64,000 nucleotides of DNA from contig JAPHTQ010000061.1 in NCBI GenBank assembly GCA_026196275.1, positions 1 through 64,000 on the forward strand, given 5' to 3'. Below, piece by piece: positions 6,959-19,313 of the stretch (position 1 is the stretch's first letter; every line of letters begins with the position of its first letter). Origin of the DNA: Gammaproteobacteria bacterium. Lineage in GTDB: Bacteria; Pseudomonadota; Gammaproteobacteria; Thiohalomonadales; Thiohalomonadaceae. The position numbers and the translations under genes are program-made. The notes under the pieces are model-generated. The model was given only the letters and a program-made list of their open reading frames with translations. It had not been told where the DNA came from and made no database searches.

Positions 6959-9438
6959 GCGCCGTTTAGCTCCTGCTGCCGGTCGCGATCGACCCGCTCC
7001 AGTTGCTCGGCGATGTGAGGGTGGTGTGCCATTAGCTGCTGCAGGTCGTCGCGTCGCAGCTCATAGAGCTGGCAGGGGGTGACCGTGCGAATGGTGGCAT
7101 TGCGCGATTCATGGTTCATCAGCGCCATTTCACCGAAAAAGTCGCCGGCCATCAGCGTGCCCAGGTCGCGGACCTCGCCATCCTCCTCACGGGATACCCT
7201 CACCACACCCCGGGCGATGAGGTAGAGCGAGTCGCCCAGCGCTCCCTGCTCGATGATGACTTCGCTGCTGTCGAGGGTGTGCTGCTGTAGTTTATCCTGA
7301 AGTTTACGCAGTTCCTCGCTGTCGAGTTCATGGAGCAGGGGCACCCGACGCAACAGTTTGGCCTCATCCACCTGCAGCTTCTCCACAGTTTGCCCCCTTA
7401 GCTGGTTGAGTTGGTGTTCAATTCTCAGCAACATCGCCTCGCTACGCCCGTGAGGCAACATCCCCCGCTTCTCCTGAACGCGTGTGGCATCGGCCTCGGC
7501 CAGCAGCAGCACTCTTTTCCCCAGACGCTCCTGCATGGAATTGACAAACTCGGGGAACTGAGCGCTTAGCTGGTCCAGTTGCTCACGGGCCATTTCATGC
7601 CACTTACGGTAGTGGCCGCGGACCTCGGACATGACCTTTACGGGGATCTCTTCAAGCCCCGCCAGCTCCTTGAGGTACGCCAGCACCCGGCCGCTTCCCT
7701 GGTAGTGGCCCCAGACCTCTTCGTAATTGCGGATCAATCTGCGCATGCGCAGCCACTCTGCATAGCGCGCCAGCGGCGGAATGCGGTCAAACAGGCGGTA
7801 GAGCCTGCGCTCAATGAGTCGGTGCAAGCGATGGGAGTGAATGTGTTCAAACACTCCGTGATAGCGAATGGCGTCGATCTGCAGGGTCAGCACCAAGCTC
7901 AGTTCACGAAATGCCCCCTCGGTGAGGTGCCCCTCGGCGTAAAGGCGGTCATAGAACAGTTTCTCTTCAGAGAGGGTACGCAGATAGAGCAGGGTGGTTT
8001 CGTTGTCACTGCTCATCTCTCGCTGGCGCAGTTGCTGCATGGTGTGCCGGGTCTGTTTCAGGGCATGTTCACACTGCAGGCTGAGACGGTGTGCAATCGG
8101 GGAGGAGAACAGACCGCCGGTGCGCAGTTGGGGAATGCGTTTCAGCGCGTGTTTGTTCGCCTCCAGGTCGAGCTCCAGGAGCGCCAGGCGGTCTACCAGG
8201 GTTGGGCGGTCGAGGTGCAGCCAGCGGAATAGCGGTTCGATCGTCAGTCCCTGTACCAGCAGGGTAAAGAGCACGGCGGTCGTGACCAGGGCGATGAAGG
8301 TCTCGGTGTAGGGCATCGGTGGCAGGCTGAGAACGATGGCAATGGCGATGGCGCCACGCAGACCACCCCAGAAGATCAGTGTCTTGTAGGCGAAACTGAT
8401 CGGTCGGACCCCCGGTAGTCGCCCCACGAGCGGCATCAGACCATAGATCAGCACGCCACGGGCGATAAGCATCGCCAGAATCACCCACGGCACCAGATCC
8501 ATCGCCTCCCACAGGGCCTCCAGTTCGACCCTGAGTCCGAGCATGAGGAAGATCAGTGCATTGGCGACGAAGGCCATCTGTGCCCAGAAGTGATCCAGTT
8601 GGAGGCGTACCGAGGGGGAGATCTTCACCCGGCCCCAGCCGCTTATCACCAGGCCGGCCCCCATGGTCGCCATGACGCCACTGACCCCCAGATACTCCTC
8701 GGCCAGCAGGAAGGAGAGATAGGCCAGCGCAGTGGTGAGCGGGATCTCGATAAACGGGTCGGATTCGACCAGGCCGAGGAACAGTGCGGCAATAACGCCC
8801 AGTACTGCACCGACCAACAGGCCACCGAAGAACAGGATAAAGAAGTCGAGGATACCGCTGCCAATCGTAGCGCCGGTTACGGTGCCGGCGGCAATGACGC
8901 CGATGAGAATGCGTGCCAGGACAATGGAGGCGGCGTCATTGAACAGGCTCTCGCCCTCCAGCATGAGGGTCAGACGTTCGGGGGCGCCCAGCTGGCGGAA
9001 GATGGAGACCACAGCAACCGGATCGGTGGCACTGAGGATGGCGCCGAGCAGCAGAGCACCGCTCAGGGGGAGCGGCGTGGCGAGCCAGACGATTAGCCCG
9101 ATAAGGCCGGTGGAGAGCAGCAGACCCGGGATCGCCAGGGTCAGGATGGGACTCAGGTTGTGCCGCAGCGAGTGGGGTTCGATATGCAGCGTCGACTCGA
9201 AGATCAGCACCGGCAGAAAGACATAGAGGATAAGGTCGGGGGAGATCTCCAGTCGGGAGAGTATCTGCAGCCCGTAGGCCGGCGTTTCGGAGAGTTGTGC
9301 CAGAGTGATGCCTGCCAACACCAGCACGACGGTAAAGGGCAGCCGCAGTTTTTTTGTGAGGGCGAGGATGGCGACCGCCAATAACAGCAGTGCGACGATA
9401 CCGCCGACCAGTTCCGCCACGTGCGAGCTGTGGTGCAT
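6901..9438 (-). CDS. CPA1-type Na+/H+ antiporter with C-terminal cyclic-nucleotide-binding domain
   Basis: An 845-residue protein in three parts. Residues 1 to about 400 form a CPA1/NhaP-type transporter with about 12-13 membrane helices and the conserved GAILSATDPVAVVSIF and GESLFNDAASIV motifs, where ATDP and ND are the ion-site elements of the family. A long helical cytoplasmic linker follows (about 400-690). A cNMP-binding domain occupies about 695-815 with the phosphate-binding cassette FGEMALMNHESRNATIR. The same layout occurs in plant SOS1 and animal sperm NHE. It probably expels Na+ in exchange for H+, gated by cAMP or c-di-nucleotides; ligand identity is inferred. The gene is divergent from carA. 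Its GC-rich 3' end overlaps the DUF6064 gene. Confidence 0.9.
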   Translation of the reverse strand: MHHSSHVAELVGGIVALLLLAVAILALTKKLRLPFTVVLVLAGITLAQLSETPAYGLQILSRLEISPDLILYVFLPVLIFESTLHIEPHSLRHNLSPILTLAIPGLLLSTGLIGLIVWLATPLPLSGALLLGAILSATDPVAVVSIFRQLGAPERLTLMLEGESLFNDAASIVLARILIGVIAAGTVTGATIGSGILDFFILFFGGLLVGAVLGVIAALFLGLVESDPFIEIPLTTALAYLSFLLAEEYLGVSGVMATMGAGLVISGWGRVKISPSVRLQLDHFWAQMAFVANALIFLMLGLRVELEALWEAMDLVPWVILAMLIARGVLIYGLMPLVGRLPGVRPISFAYKTLIFWGGLRGAIAIAIVLSLPPMPYTETFIALVTTAVLFTLLVQGLTIEPLFRWLHLDRPTLVDRLALLELDLEANKHALKRIPQLRTGGLFSSPIAHRLSLQCEHALKQTRHTMQQLRQREMSSDNETTLLYLRTLSEEKLFYDRLYAEGHLTEGAFRELSLVLTLQIDAIRYHGVFEHIHSHRLHRLIERRLYRLFDRIPPLARYAEWLRMRRLIRNYEEVWGHYQGSGRVLAYLKELAGLEEIPVKVMSEVRGHYRKWHEMAREQLDQLSAQFPEFVNSMQERLGKRVLLLAEADATRVQEKRGMLPHGRSEAMLLRIEHQLNQLRGQTVEKLQVDEAKLLRRVPLLHELDSEELRKLQDKLQQHTLDSSEVIIEQGALGDSLYLIARGVVRVSREEDGEVRDLGTLMAGDFFGEMALMNHESRNATIRTVTPCQLYELRRDDLQQLMAHHPHIAEQLERVDRDRQQELNGAQRINSITPTAAATRSPRS

Positions 9439-9616
9439 GCTTTTACCTGTCTAGCTGAGGATGTCAGCTAACATGGTAGCGCCGGAGCGTGTCCGCTGCA
9501 CCATTACCACGCCATCTGTCGGCCTTCGTCCGTAGACAGACAGGCTGCCATTCTATTACAATTGACCGGATTTTGGCGCGCGGCGCGCTCTGCGCTGATT
9601 CTTTCGGTTTTCCTTG

Positions 9617-9647
9617 AGCGGGAGGGGTCTTACCGACTCCTCCCGCT
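9617..9647 (+). promoter_or_regulatory. Long hairpin in the carA leader
   Basis: AGCGGGAGGGGTC (9617-9629) can pair with GACTCCTCCCGCT (9635-9647) over 13 bp, including one G-U pair, with a 5-nt loop. The stem ends 27 nt before the carA start. It is followed by TTTGCACAT rather than a real U-tract, so it may be an attenuator, an mRNA-stabilising stem or a leftover terminator. carAB is regulated by pyrimidines and arginine in other bacteria; whether this hairpin takes part is unknown. Confidence 0.5.
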
Positions 9648-9674
9648 TTGCACATCTGACACGTGGAGGTTACC

Positions 9675-10823
9675 TTGCGGCAACCGGCCCTGCTGGCCCT
9701 GGAAGATGGCACTCTCTTTTGGGGGGAGTCCATCGGTATTGAGGGGCGGACTGTTGGTGAGGTGGTGTTTAACACGGCCATCACCGGTTATCAGGAAATC
9801 CTTACCGATCCGTCCTATGCTCGACAGATCGTCACCCTGACCTATCCCCATATCGGCAATGTCGGCACCAACGAAGAGGACGAAGAGTCCTCCGAGGTCT
9901 TCGCCAGCGGCCTGGTGATTCGTGACCTGCCGCTTCTGGCGAGCAACTGGCGAAGCCAGATGCCGCTGGATGAGTACCTGCGCAAGAATGAGGTGGTGGG
10001 TATTGCCGATATCGATACCCGCAAGCTGACCCGCATCCTGCGCGAGAAGGGCGCTCAGAACGGCTGTATCGTCGCCGGTGAGAAGATCGATGCCGAGGCT
10101 GCTGTGGCTGCCGCCCGGGCCTTTCCAGGCCTGAAGGGGATGGACCTGGCCAAGGAGGTCTCCACCCACCAGCCCTACGAGTGGGCACAGGGGAGCTGGA
10201 GCCTGGAGGGCGGACTGCCCGGCCACCCGGACGGTCGGATTGAGGAGGTACTGCCGCACCACGTGGTGGCCTACGATTACGGGGTCAAACGCAACATCCT
10301 GCGCATGCTGGTGGACCGTGGTTGCCGGCTGACGGTAGTGCCCGCTCAAACCCCGGCCGATGAGGTGATGAAACTCAAGCCGGATGGCATTTTCCTAGCC
10401 AACGGCCCCGGTGATCCGGCGCCCTGCGACTACGCCATCGAGGCGATCAAGACGCTAATCGATACCGGTCTGCCGATCTTCGGTATCTGCCTGGGCCACC
10501 AGTTGCTGTCACTGGCCAGCGGCGCCAGTACGGTCAAGATGAAGTTCGGCCACCATGGTGGTAACCACCCGGTGCAGGATCTGGACAGCGGGGTGGTGAT
10601 GATCACTGCGCAGAACCACGGTTTTGCAGTGGACGAAGAGACCCTGCCGAAAAGCCTGCGGGCGACCCATCGCTCGCTGTTTGACGGCTCGCTGCAGGGG
10701 GTGCATCGTACCGACTGCCCGGCCTTCAGTTTCCAGGGCCACCCGGAGGCCAGCCCCGGCCCCCACGATGCGGCACCGCTGTTCGATCACTTCATCGAAC
10801 TGATCGAAGAGAGCAAGAAATAG
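9675..10823 (+). CDS. carA: Carbamoyl-phosphate synthase small (glutaminase) subunit
   Basis: Supplies ammonia from glutamine to CarB for carbamoyl phosphate, the precursor of pyrimidines and arginine. The N-terminal domain contains [17 protein letters not shown]. The class-I glutamine amidotransferase domain has the nucleophile C272 in GICLGHQLL and the catalytic HPEASPGP near the end. The frame is open from GTG 9663, but the TTG at 9675 is preceded by GGAGG at a 5-nt spacing, and the resulting length of 382 residues equals E. coli CarA. The GGAGG itself would lie inside the coding region if GTG were used. carB follows after a 153-nt gap filled by a palindromic repeat. Confidence 0.95.
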   Translation: MRQPALLALEDGTLFWGESIGIEGRTVGEVVFNTAITGYQEILTDPSYARQIVTLTYPHIGNVGTNEEDEESSEVFASGLVIRDLPLLASNWRSQMPLDEYLRKNEVVGIADIDTRKLTRILREKGAQNGCIVAGEKIDAEAAVAAARAFPGLKGMDLAKEVSTHQPYEWAQGSWSLEGGLPGHPDGRIEEVLPHHVVAYDYGVKRNILRMLVDRGCRLTVVPAQTPADEVMKLKPDGIFLANGPGDPAPCDYAIEAIKTLIDTGLPIFGICLGHQLLSLASGASTVKMKFGHHGGNHPVQDLDSGVVMITAQNHGFAVDEETLPKSLRATHRSLFDGSLQGVHRTDCPAFSFQGHPEASPGPHDAAPLFDHFIELIEESKK

Positions 10824-10870
10824 TTACTGCACGGAGCGATTGTTGCAACGTGGTGGATAGATGACCTTAA

Positions 10871-10937
10871 GCCACAGAGAACACAGAGAGCACGGAGCGT
10901 TTTTCTTTAACTCTGTGACCTCTGTGTTCTCTGTGGC
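10871..10937. repeat. CCACAGAG-family inverted repeat between carA and carB
   Basis: Perfect 18-bp arms, beginning GCCACAGAGAACACAGAG (10871-10888) and mirrored at 10920-10937, with a 31-nt spacer. Same family as 3669-3741. The transcript of carAB would form a strong stem here, which could separate expression of the two subunits. Confidence 0.8.
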
Positions 10938-10976
10938 TAAATTGAATTATTAGTTTCATTCCAGTCTGGGATACTC

Positions 10977-14194
<3,218 letters not shown>

Positions 14195-14195
<1 letters not shown>

Positions 14196-14671
14196 TGGAG
14201 AGGATACCGATGACGGCCAACGGGGCCGAGAAGTTGCGTGCAGAGCTTAACGACCTCAAGTCTGTTCAGCGTCCACGGGTGATCCAGGCGATCGCCGACG
14301 CGCGCGAGCACGGCGATCTGAAGGAGAATGCCGAATATCATGCTGCGCGGGAGCAGCAAAGTTTCATCGAGGGGCGTATCCAGGAGATCGAGAGCAAGCT
14401 CTCCAACGCCCAGATCATCGATCCGAAGAGCCTGAACGCCAATGGCAAGGTGCTGTTCAGCGCCACGGTCGATCTGCTCGATCTGGAGACCGACAAGGAG
14501 GTGACCTACCAAATCGTCGGTGAGGATGAGGCCGATATCAAGGAAGGCAAGATCTCCATTACCTCACCCATCGCCCGTGCCCTGATCGGCAAGGAGGTGG
14601 ACGATGTGGCCACCTTCCAGGCACCGGGCGGTGAGCGTGAGTACGAGATCATCGCGGTACGTTACGAATAG
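14195..14671 (+). CDS. greA: Transcription elongation factor GreA
   Basis: 158 residues, the normal GreA length. The N-terminal coiled coil (about residues 8-75) carries the acidic tip [18 protein letters not shown] that enters the RNA polymerase secondary channel and stimulates cleavage of backtracked RNA. The C-terminal FKBP-like domain contains [17 protein letters not shown] and the closing YEIIAVRYE. The start MERIPMT matches the family. It follows carB with a one-base TGATG overlap, the same carB-greA linkage seen in many gammaproteobacteria. Confidence 0.97.
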
Positions 14672-14687
14672 TCACCCCAGCGCCCTG

Positions 14688-15140
14688 ATGGACACCCCGC
14701 TGCACCGCGCTGTCGAGTACCCGCTGCTCACTCTCTGGGTGGGCGGGATGTGGGTGATCGGCTACCTGGCGGTGCCGATCCTCTTTGCCACACTGGATGA
14801 CCGCATGCTCGCGGGGATGCTGGCAGGCAAGATGTTCACGGCGATGAGCTATATCGGTCTGGGGGCAGGCGGGTTGTTGTTGTTGCTGGCGCTGCTAAAG
14901 AGGCCTCGTTCCCGCTGGAGGGTGCGGCTACTGTTGCTGATGTTGCTATTAGTTGCCGTCGGTGAGTTTGTGCTGCAGCCCATGATGGCCGAGCTGAAGG
15001 CGATGGGTCTGGTTGAGGGTAGTGACGCGGCAGCCCGTTTCGGCATACTGCACGGCGTCAGTTCGATTATGTACCTGTTCAACAGTCTCGGCGGAGTGGC
15101 TCTGCTGATCCTCTACGCGCGTATCAGGGCAGACGGATAA
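14688..15140 (+). CDS. DUF4149-family membrane protein
   Basis: A 150-residue inner-membrane protein with four probable helices (about residues 10-33, 48-66, 75-92 and 120-145). The WVGGMWVIGYLAVPILFATL start and the HGVSSIMYLFNSLGGVALL end match DUF4149/TMEM205-like proteins often found between greA and yhbY. Function is unknown. The ATG at 14688 was taken because the upstream open stretch (14604-14687) lies over the greA coding region. Its 3' end overlaps yhbY on the opposite strand by 17 nt. Confidence 0.82.
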   Translation: MDTPLHRAVEYPLLTLWVGGMWVIGYLAVPILFATLDDRMLAGMLAGKMFTAMSYIGLGAGGLLLLLALLKRPRSRWRVRLLLLMLLLVAVGEFVLQPMMAELKAMGLVEGSDAAARFGILHGVSSIMYLFNSLGGVALLILYARIRADG

Positions 15141-15414
15141 CCGGCTTTTTCGCTGCCCGGTAGAGGATGGCGATATGGCCGATGCGCTGTACCAGCTCGC
15201 AGCGTGCTGCCTCGCAGATAGTGGCGATCAGCGCATCACGCTCCTCACGGTCGGCGGCGTTGACCCGGACCTTGATCAGCTCGTGGTGCTCCAGGGTCGT
15301 CTCCAGCTCATTGGCCACCCCCTCGCTGAAACCGGCGTTGCCGAGGATGATCACCGGTTTGAGGCTGTGGGCCAGTTTGCGCAGATGGCGTTTTTGCGGT
15401 TCGGTAAGTGGCAT
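15124..15414 (-). CDS. yhbY: YhbY-type RNA-binding protein (CRM domain)
   Basis: A 96-residue single CRM-domain protein that binds pre-50S ribosomal particles in E. coli. It shows the family start MPLTEPQKRHLRKLAHSLKPV, the IILGNAGFSEGV loop (a GxxG-like RNA-binding loop) and the ELIKVRVNAADREERDAL and IGHIAILYRAAKK segments. The ATG at 15414 fits the usual N-terminus; an in-frame extension to 15447 has no similarity. It is transcribed divergently from rlmE across a repeat-containing gap, and converges with the DUF4149 gene. Confidence 0.93.
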   Translation of the reverse strand: MPLTEPQKRHLRKLAHSLKPVIILGNAGFSEGVANELETTLEHHELIKVRVNAADREERDALIATICEAARCELVQRIGHIAILYRAAKKPVIRLP

Positions 15415-15481
15415 AATGCTCGACCAGCAGGTGAAAACGGGAGGCAAACATAGCCCCCTGCAACGCTTCTTGCAAGGGAAT

Positions 15482-15643
15482 ATTCACCGCAAAGGCGCAA
15501 AGAGGCTAAGGAAAAGCCAAAATGGATCAAGGAGGATGCGGTGATGGCTCTCTGTCTGTGTCGGGATGATGGTGGTTGTGACTGTAAGCCGCTACAGTTT
15601 CATTTGAATGGTTTCTTTGCGCCTCTGCGCCTTTGCGGTGAAT
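15482..15643. repeat. CACCGCAAAGGCGCA-family inverted repeat upstream of rlmE
   Basis: A 162-nt element with perfect 18-bp ends, ATTCACCGCAAAGGCGCA at 15482-15499 and the mirror TGCGCCTTTGCGGTGAAT at 15626-15643. It fills most of the yhbY-rlmE intergenic region and ends 20 nt before the rlmE start. A related copy lies at 30951-31081. An open frame running through it from 15541 into rlmE is not considered part of the protein. Confidence 0.78.
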
Positions 15644-15663
15644 CAGGTTTTAAGGTTTTTGAC

Positions 15664-16284
15664 ATGGCACGTAGCAAAAGCAGCAGTCGTTGGCTCAAGG
15701 AGCACTTCGACGATGAGTATGTCACCCGCGCGCAGCAGGAGGGCTACCGTTCGCGTGCCAGTTACAAACTGCTGGAGATCGATGGTAAGGACAAGCTGCT
15801 CAAGCCGGGCATGGTGGTGGTAGACCTCGGGGCTGCCCCCGGTGGCTGGACCCAGATCGCTGCAGACAGGGTCGGTGACAAGGGAGTGGTGGTGGCGCTG
15901 GATATCCTGCCGATGGACCCGGTTCCCGGTGCCGAGGTGTTGCAGGGGGATTTCCGTGAGGATGAGGTGCTGCAGCGCCTGCTGGATACCCTTGGCGAAC
16001 ATCCGGTTGATCTTGTAATGAGTGACATGGCCCCCAACATCAGTGGTATGAAGACCGTAGATCAACCCCGAGCCATGTATCTGGTCGAGCTAACGCTGGA
16101 GTTGGCCAAAACCGTCCTCAAGCCGGGTGGCGATATGCTGGTCAAGTTGTTCCAGGGCGAGGGCTCCGATGAGTTTATCAAGGCGTGCCGGACACATTTC
16201 CGCAAGGTCATCATCCGCAAGCCCGCCGCCTCCAGGCCCCGTTCCCGCGAGGTCTATGTGCTGGCCCGGAACTATTTTGTGTAG
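15664..16284 (+). CDS. rlmE: 23S rRNA (uridine2552-2'-O)-methyltransferase RlmE
   Basis: A 206-residue Rossmann-fold methyltransferase (FtsJ/RrmJ) that 2'-O-methylates U2552 in the ribosomal A loop. Visible are the [13 protein letters not shown] region (first catalytic Lys), the SAM motif [14 protein letters not shown] near residues 56-69, [10 protein letters not shown] with the catalytic Asp, and LVKLFQGEG with the second catalytic Lys. The end [11 protein letters not shown] carries the conserved Glu. It lies directly upstream of ftsH, as in E. coli (ftsJ-ftsH). Confidence 0.97.
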   Translation: MARSKSSSRWLKEHFDDEYVTRAQQEGYRSRASYKLLEIDGKDKLLKPGMVVVDLGAAPGGWTQIAADRVGDKGVVVALDILPMDPVPGAEVLQGDFREDEVLQRLLDTLGEHPVDLVMSDMAPNISGMKTVDQPRAMYLVELTLELAKTVLKPGGDMLVKLFQGEGSDEFIKACRTHFRKVIIRKPAASRPRSREVYVLARNYFV

Positions 16285-16366
16285 TAACGTACCAACTATC
16301 CTGATGGGTGGCTAAGCCAATTTTCCGCCCGGATTACCAACAGTTAGCAGAAAGTCGAGGCATCCT

Positions 16367-18289
16367 TTGAACGACATAGCAAAGAATATCCTGCTCTGGG
16401 TGGTTATCGCCTTCATTCTGATGTCGGTGTTCACCAATTTCGGCCCTCAGCAAGGCACCCCCCAGCCGCTGGAGTACTCGCAGTTTATCTCCGATGTACG
16501 CCAGGGCAAGGTCAAGAGCGTGATCATCGAGGGGCAGGCGATCCGCGGCTGGACCCATGATAATGTTCAGTTCTCCACCTACGCGCCGGATGATCCGGGT
16601 CTGATGGCCGATCTGCTGAATAACGATGTTGCCGTCAATGCCAAGCCGCCGGAAAAGCAGGGAGTGCTGACTCAGATCTTTATCTCCTGGTTCCCGATGC
16701 TGCTGCTGATCGGTGTGTGGATCTTCTTCATGCGCCAGATGCAGGGCGGCGGCGGTGGCAAAGGAGCGATGTCCTTTGGTAAAAGCAAGGCTCGTCTGCT
16801 CGGAGAGGATCAGGTCAAGGTCACCTTTAGTGACGTGGCCGGGGTCGAGGAGGCCAAGGATGATGTGGCCGAGTTGGTCGAGTTCCTGCGCGATCCGGGT
16901 AAATTTCAGAAGCTTGGCGGCAAGATTCCGCGCGGTGTGCTGATGGTGGGTCCGCCGGGTACCGGTAAGACTCTGCTGGCCAAGGCGATTGCCGGAGAGG
17001 CCAAGGTGCCGTTCTTCACCATCTCGGGCTCCGATTTTGTCGAGATGTTTGTCGGTGTCGGTGCCTCCCGTGTCCGGGATATGTTCGAACAGGCCAAGAA
17101 GCAGGCACCATGCATCATCTTCATCGACGAGATCGACGCGGTCGGTCGTCACCGTGGCGCCGGCCTCGGCGGTGGTCACGATGAACGCGAGCAGACCCTC
17201 AACCAGCTGTTGGTAGAGATGGACGGTTTCGAGGGTAATGAGGGTGTTATCGTCATTGCGGCCACCAACCGTCCCGATGTGCTTGACCCGGCACTGTTGC
17301 GCCCCGGCCGTTTCGACCGTCAGGTGGTCGTGCCGTTGCCCGACCTGCGCGGCCGCGAGCAGATCCTCAAGGTGCACATGCGCAAGGTGCCTGCGGCGGA
17401 GGATGTCAATCCGTCGATCATCGCCCGTGGTACCCCGGGTTTTTCCGGTGCCGACCTGGCCAACCTGGTCAACGAGGCGGCGCTGTTCGCAGCCCGTGCC
17501 AACAAGGCCCTGGTCAACATGGAGGACTTCGAACGCGCCAAGGACAAGATCATGATGGGCGCCGAGCGCAAGTCGATGGTGATGAGCGAGGACGAGAAGA
17601 AGCTCACCGCCTACCATGAGGCGGGGCACGCGATTGTCGGTCTCTCCGTGCCGGACCACGATCCGGTGCATAAGGTGACTATCATCCCGCGTGGCCGTGC
17701 CCTGGGTGTCACCATGTTTCTGCCCGAGGAGGATCGCTACAGCTACTCCAAGCAGCGTCTGGAGAGCCAGATCTCCAGCCTGTTCGGTGGCCGTATCGCC
17801 GAGGAGCTGATCTTCGGCCCTGAGAGGGTGACCACCGGTGCCTCCAATGATATCCAGCGAGCCACCGAGATGGCGCGCAACATGGTGACCCGCTGGGGCC
17901 TCTCCGACAAGCTGGGGCCCCTGACCTACTCGGAGGATGAGGGTGAGGTCTTCCTCGGCCACTCGGTGACCCAGCACAAGAACGTCTCCGATGAGACCGC
18001 CCATATCATCGATGAGGAGATCCGCTCCTTTATTGACCGTAACTATGAGCGGGCGCGTCGTATTCTTGAGGAGAAGAGGGATATCCTGCATCTGATGGCC
18101 GATGCCCTGATAAAGTACGAAACCATCGATGCGCACCAGATCGATGACATTATGGGCGGCAAGGATCCGCGGCCGCCGAAGGACTGGAGCGACCAGACGC
18201 CGCCCCCGCCCTCCGATAGCGGTGCCGAAACCAGCAGTGACAAAGGCAAGGACAACGGGCCGGTGGGCGATCCGGCCGGGCAGCACTGA
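16367..18289 (+). CDS. ftsH: ATP-dependent zinc metalloprotease FtsH
   Basis: A 640-residue membrane AAA+ protease that degrades membrane proteins and short-lived regulators such as LpxC and sigma-32 in E. coli. Two N-terminal helices (about residues 5-24 and 103-123) flank a periplasmic domain. The AAA domain has Walker A GPPGTGKT at 195-202 and Walker B IIFIDEID, then the zinc site HEAGH at 417-421. The C-terminus is acidic, proline-rich and low in complexity. The start is TTG at 16367 with GTCGAGG 6 nt upstream, giving the usual [10 protein letters not shown] beginning. A strong terminator follows. Confidence 0.97.
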   Translation: MNDIAKNILLWVVIAFILMSVFTNFGPQQGTPQPLEYSQFISDVRQGKVKSVIIEGQAIRGWTHDNVQFSTYAPDDPGLMADLLNNDVAVNAKPPEKQGVLTQIFISWFPMLLLIGVWIFFMRQMQGGGGGKGAMSFGKSKARLLGEDQVKVTFSDVAGVEEAKDDVAELVEFLRDPGKFQKLGGKIPRGVLMVGPPGTGKTLLAKAIAGEAKVPFFTISGSDFVEMFVGVGASRVRDMFEQAKKQAPCIIFIDEIDAVGRHRGAGLGGGHDEREQTLNQLLVEMDGFEGNEGVIVIAATNRPDVLDPALLRPGRFDRQVVVPLPDLRGREQILKVHMRKVPAAEDVNPSIIARGTPGFSGADLANLVNEAALFAARANKALVNMEDFERAKDKIMMGAERKSMVMSEDEKKLTAYHEAGHAIVGLSVPDHDPVHKVTIIPRGRALGVTMFLPEEDRYSYSKQRLESQISSLFGGRIAEELIFGPERVTTGASNDIQRATEMARNMVTRWGLSDKLGPLTYSEDEGEVFLGHSVTQHKNVSDETAHIIDEEIRSFIDRNYERARRILEEKRDILHLMADALIKYETIDAHQIDDIMGGKDPRPPKDWSDQTPPPPSDSGAETSSDKGKDNGPVGDPAGQH

Positions 18290-18294
18290 TCACA

Positions 18295-18319
18295 AAACCC
18301 CGCTTCGGCGGGGTTTTTT
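18295..18319 (+). terminator. Rho-independent terminator after ftsH
   Basis: AAAACCCCGC, loop TTCG, GCGGGGTTTTTT: a perfect GC-rich stem with a UUCG tetraloop and a run of T immediately after the ftsH stop. Confidence 0.92.
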
Positions 18320-18327
18320 GTTAGTTC

Positions 18328-18400
18328 CGAGTTTCAAGTTGGAAAGTTTAAAGCGTGTAGTCTGAAGCGGGGTTTCGAAGCCCGCAACTTGAAACCTCTG
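18328..18400. repeat. GTTTCAAGTT...AACTTGAAAC inverted repeat upstream of folP
   Basis: GAGTTTCAAGTT (from 18328) is mirrored by AACTTGAAAC (about 18386-18397), bracketing an AT/GC mixed interior. A related TTCAA-type repeat lies at the 3' end of folP (19243-19295), so folP is bounded by two copies of the same kind of element. Confidence 0.6.
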
Positions 18401-18414
18401 TTATAATCCCACCC

Positions 18415-19269
18415 ATGATTCTCGACTGCGCCGGAAAGTCCCTCGATCTCAGTCAGCCCCGGGTGATGGGGATCCTCAACGTTACCCCGGACTCTTTCTC
18501 CGATGGCGGTCGTTTCCTCGGTCGCGAGCAGGCCATTGAGCAGGCCCTGCGTATGGTCGAGGAGGGGGCGGCGATCGTCGATATCGGCGGGGAGTCGACT
18601 CGTCCCGGCTCGGCAGGTGTCTCCCTTGAAGAGGAGCTGTGTCGTGTGGTGCCGGTGGTCGAGGCGTTGGCGTCAGTGTTGCCAGTGCCGATTTCGGTTG
18701 ACACCAGCAAGCCCGAGGTGATGCAGGCGGCGGTAGAGGCCGGTGCCAGCATGATTAATGACGTCTACGCGCTGCGCCAGCAGGGGGCGCTGCAGATGGC
18801 CGCCTCGCTGGAGGTGCCGGTTTGTCTGATGCACATGCTGGGTGAGCCACGCACCATGCAGCAGGCACCACACTATGATGATGTCGTGACAGAGGTAGCG
18901 AAGTTTCTGCATCAGCAGGTACTTCGCTGCACCGCTGGCGGCATTGCCCGCGAGCGTCTGTTGCTGGATCCCGGTTTCGGCTTTGGCAAGTCGTTGCAGC
19001 ACAATCTCAGCCTGCTCAAGCAGCTGGACAGACTGCTTGGCGAGGGGCTTCCGCTGCTGGTGGGGATGTCTCGCAAGTCGATGATCGGCGCGGTGCTGGA
19101 TGTGCCGGTGGAGCAGCGCCTGCATGGCAGCGTCGCCGTTGCTGTCATGGCTGCGTGGCAGGGGGCAAAGGTGATCCGGGCGCATGATGTGAAGGCTACC
19201 GCTGAGGCGATGGAGATGGTGGCGGCAGTAATGGAAGGTGAAAGGTTCAAGGTCAAAGGTTCAACGTAA
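18415..19269 (+). CDS. folP: Dihydropteroate synthase
   Basis: A 284-residue TIM-barrel enzyme that condenses p-aminobenzoate with hydroxymethyl-dihydropterin pyrophosphate; target of sulfonamides. The motifs [73 protein letters not shown] and IRAHDVKAT are all intact. The last residues (ERFKVKGST) are encoded inside a TTCAA-type repeat, so the natural C-terminus has probably been replaced or extended by repeat sequence. It lies between ftsH and glmM, as in E. coli. Confidence 0.97.
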   Translation: MILDCAGKSLDLSQPRVMGILNVTPDSFSDGGRFLGREQAIEQALRMVEEGAAIVDIGGESTRPGSAGVSLEEELCRVVPVVEALASVLPVPISVDTSKPEVMQAAVEAGASMINDVYALRQQGALQMAASLEVPVCLMHMLGEPRTMQQAPHYDDVVTEVAKFLHQQVLRCTAGGIARERLLLDPGFGFGKSLQHNLSLLKQLDRLLGEGLPLLVGMSRKSMIGAVLDVPVEQRLHGSVAVAVMAAWQGAKVIRAHDVKATAEAMEMVAAVMEGERFKVKGST

Positions 19270-19295
19270 GGTCTTTATCTTTGAGCTTTGAACCT
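19243..19295. repeat. TTCAA-type repeat overlapping the folP 3' end
   Basis: AGGTTCAAGG and AAAGGTTCAA on the left are mirrored by CTTTGAACCT near 19286-19295. The folP stop codon lies within the left half. The right half precedes the glmM ribosome-binding site. Confidence 0.6.
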
Positions 19296-19313
19296 GTTTT
19301 ATTGGGGGAGTCA

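Noticed and set aside
16334-18286. A 650-codon minus-strand frame opposite ftsH
   Set aside because: It is antisense to a fully conserved gene, has a composition typical of reverse-frame translation and has no ribosome-binding site or known motif.
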